Assembly: GCA_027343665.1 (NCBI GenBank)
Contig: DAHWKL010000002.1
Span: forward strand, 235,386-299,385
DNA length: 64,000 bases
Direction: 5' to 3'
Source: an archaeon
Lineage (GTDB): Archaea; Nanobdellota; Nanobdellia; Pacearchaeales; GW2011-AR1
Shown here: positions 63,115-64,000 of the stretch, piece after piece
Layout of the letters: each line of letters opens with the position of its first letter
Numbering within the stretch: the stretch's first letter is position 1
Notes under the pieces: generated by a model
What the model was told of the DNA's origin: nothing
Seen by the model: only the letters and a program-made list of their open reading frames with translations
Database searches by the model: none
Position numbers and translations under genes: made by a program

Positions 63115-64000
63115 TTAGACTCCCGCTGAGGTGCTCGCCCCAAAAACAACACTCCCAGTACAATTTCCCGAAACGCTTGGAGGAAGGTAAATTCTCCAGT
63201 AAGTGAAGTTAACCGCATTATTTTCCATATTGTTTGTTCTTTTGGATAGTCCGAAATTTCTGACAGTATAATTTGAAGAAAGGTTGTCATAGGTGGAATC
63301 GAATTGTGAAAGGGTAAGATTTCCCGGGTTTGATTGTGTAAGATTGTATCTTTCGTTATTAATTGGGATCCCTGATCCTTTTGTGCAGTTCATTGCAAGA
63401 TTGTCCCCAGGAGTTCCGCCATAGCCATAAAGACTGAGATTCACTTTTACATTTCCATAATTGGTCACATTCACTGAGACTTCATTCGAAACATTTTTCG
63501 CAAAAACTAGGCCAAAGTTGATCTTTGACTGAACGCCGACAGATAAAAGAGGATTTACAAAAGTGGAAGCTGAACCATTTCCCGGCATTGAAAGATTGTC
63601 ATATCCTTTCATTACACAAGACCAATTTCCTGAATTCGCATAGTACCATACATTGAAAGTGCATATTACTTGCGAAAGATTCTTTGCGCCATAACTGGAA
63701 TTTACAAGACAACTCGAATTGGTATAATGTGTATTATTATCATCAATATCCAAATAAGTCGAACCTGAATAAAAGAACCTTGCGCTCGCATTGTAGACCT
63801 TGCCTCCGTCAGGATCATGCATTACTGAAGTACAGGTTACTAACCTGGTTGATGCAGTGACCAAATCTATCTGATTAGGAGGACTCGTGATAGAATCATC
63901 TACGGTTACTGAGGTGACATTTATCGGAGAATTCAAGATGAGAGTGGGGGCCACATCATATCCTGCTCCCGTGACAGTCACAGAAACATTACCCGAATTG
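63115..64000 (-). CDS. secreted surface protein (partial, runs off the right edge), paralog of 33719..34720
   Basis: Frame stays open to the window edge (NSGNVSVTVTGAGYD...); VKVNLSLYGYGGTPGDNLAMNC...YWRIYLPPSVSGNCTGSVVFGAS. Confidence 0.85.
   Translation of the reverse strand, partial: NSGNVSVTVTGAGYDVAPTLILNSPINVTSVTVDDSITSPPNQIDLVTASTRLVTCTSVMHDPDGGKVYNASARFFYSGSTYLDIDDNNTHYTNSSCLVNSSYGAKNLSQVICTFNVWYYANSGNWSCVMKGYDNLSMPGNGSASTFVNPLLSVGVQSKINFGLVFAKNVSNEVSVNVTNYGNVKVNLSLYGYGGTPGDNLAMNCTKGSGIPINNERYNLTQSNPGNLTLSQFDSTYDNLSSNYTVRNFGLSKRTNNMENNAVNFTYWRIYLPPSVSGNCTGSVVFGASTSAGV

Noticed and set aside
1-64000. Antiphage defence island, CRISPR-Cas, prophage or integrative element
   Set aside because: No Cas, restriction-modification, integrase, capsid or terminase-like ORF recognised, and no short regularly spaced repeats found.

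Overview
The window looks like a 64-kb chromosomal segment of an archaeon. Evidence: archaeal RadA, RPA and aEF-1beta, an archaeal-type TyrRS, and class III pilin-like signal peptides. A DPANN (Pacearchaeota/Woesearchaeota-like) origin is an inference from gene content. Main blocks: (1) 0-8 kb, a long RelA/SpoT homolog running off the left edge, UDG, NDK, tRNA-Arg(GCG), RadA, RPA, aEF1-beta and a degenerate HIT protein. (2) About 7.8-20.2 kb, a compact type-IV-pilus-like locus: prepilin peptidase, seven (K/R)G-hydrophobic pilin-like genes plus two or three tiny membrane ORFs missing from the ORF track, a TadC/FlaJ-like platform, a repeat-bearing secreted protein, a PilB/FlaI-like ATPase, and divergent coiled-coil genes. 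(3) 20-34 kb, housekeeping and nucleotide/DNA repair genes: a split Hef (helicase and XPF nuclease about 2.9 kb apart), a CBS-less IMPDH/GMPR protein, a dCMP-deaminase-like protein, a CMP-kinase-like/nucleoside-deoxyribosyltransferase-like fusion, M16 peptidase, and a homolog of the ArmA/Rmt/FmrO 16S rRNA m7G methyltransferase (aminoglycoside resistance) family next to an AAG glycosylase. (4) 33.7-64 kb, a cell-surface island with two giant secreted Ig-like/DUF2341 proteins (about 3.8 and 3.9 thousand aa) containing near-identical mosaic DNA blocks, a coupled ribbon-helix-helix microprotein, an HEFGH membrane protease, and paralogous small surface proteins at both ends. No CRISPR array, transposase or integrase was seen. 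All family calls are by eye; no searches were run.
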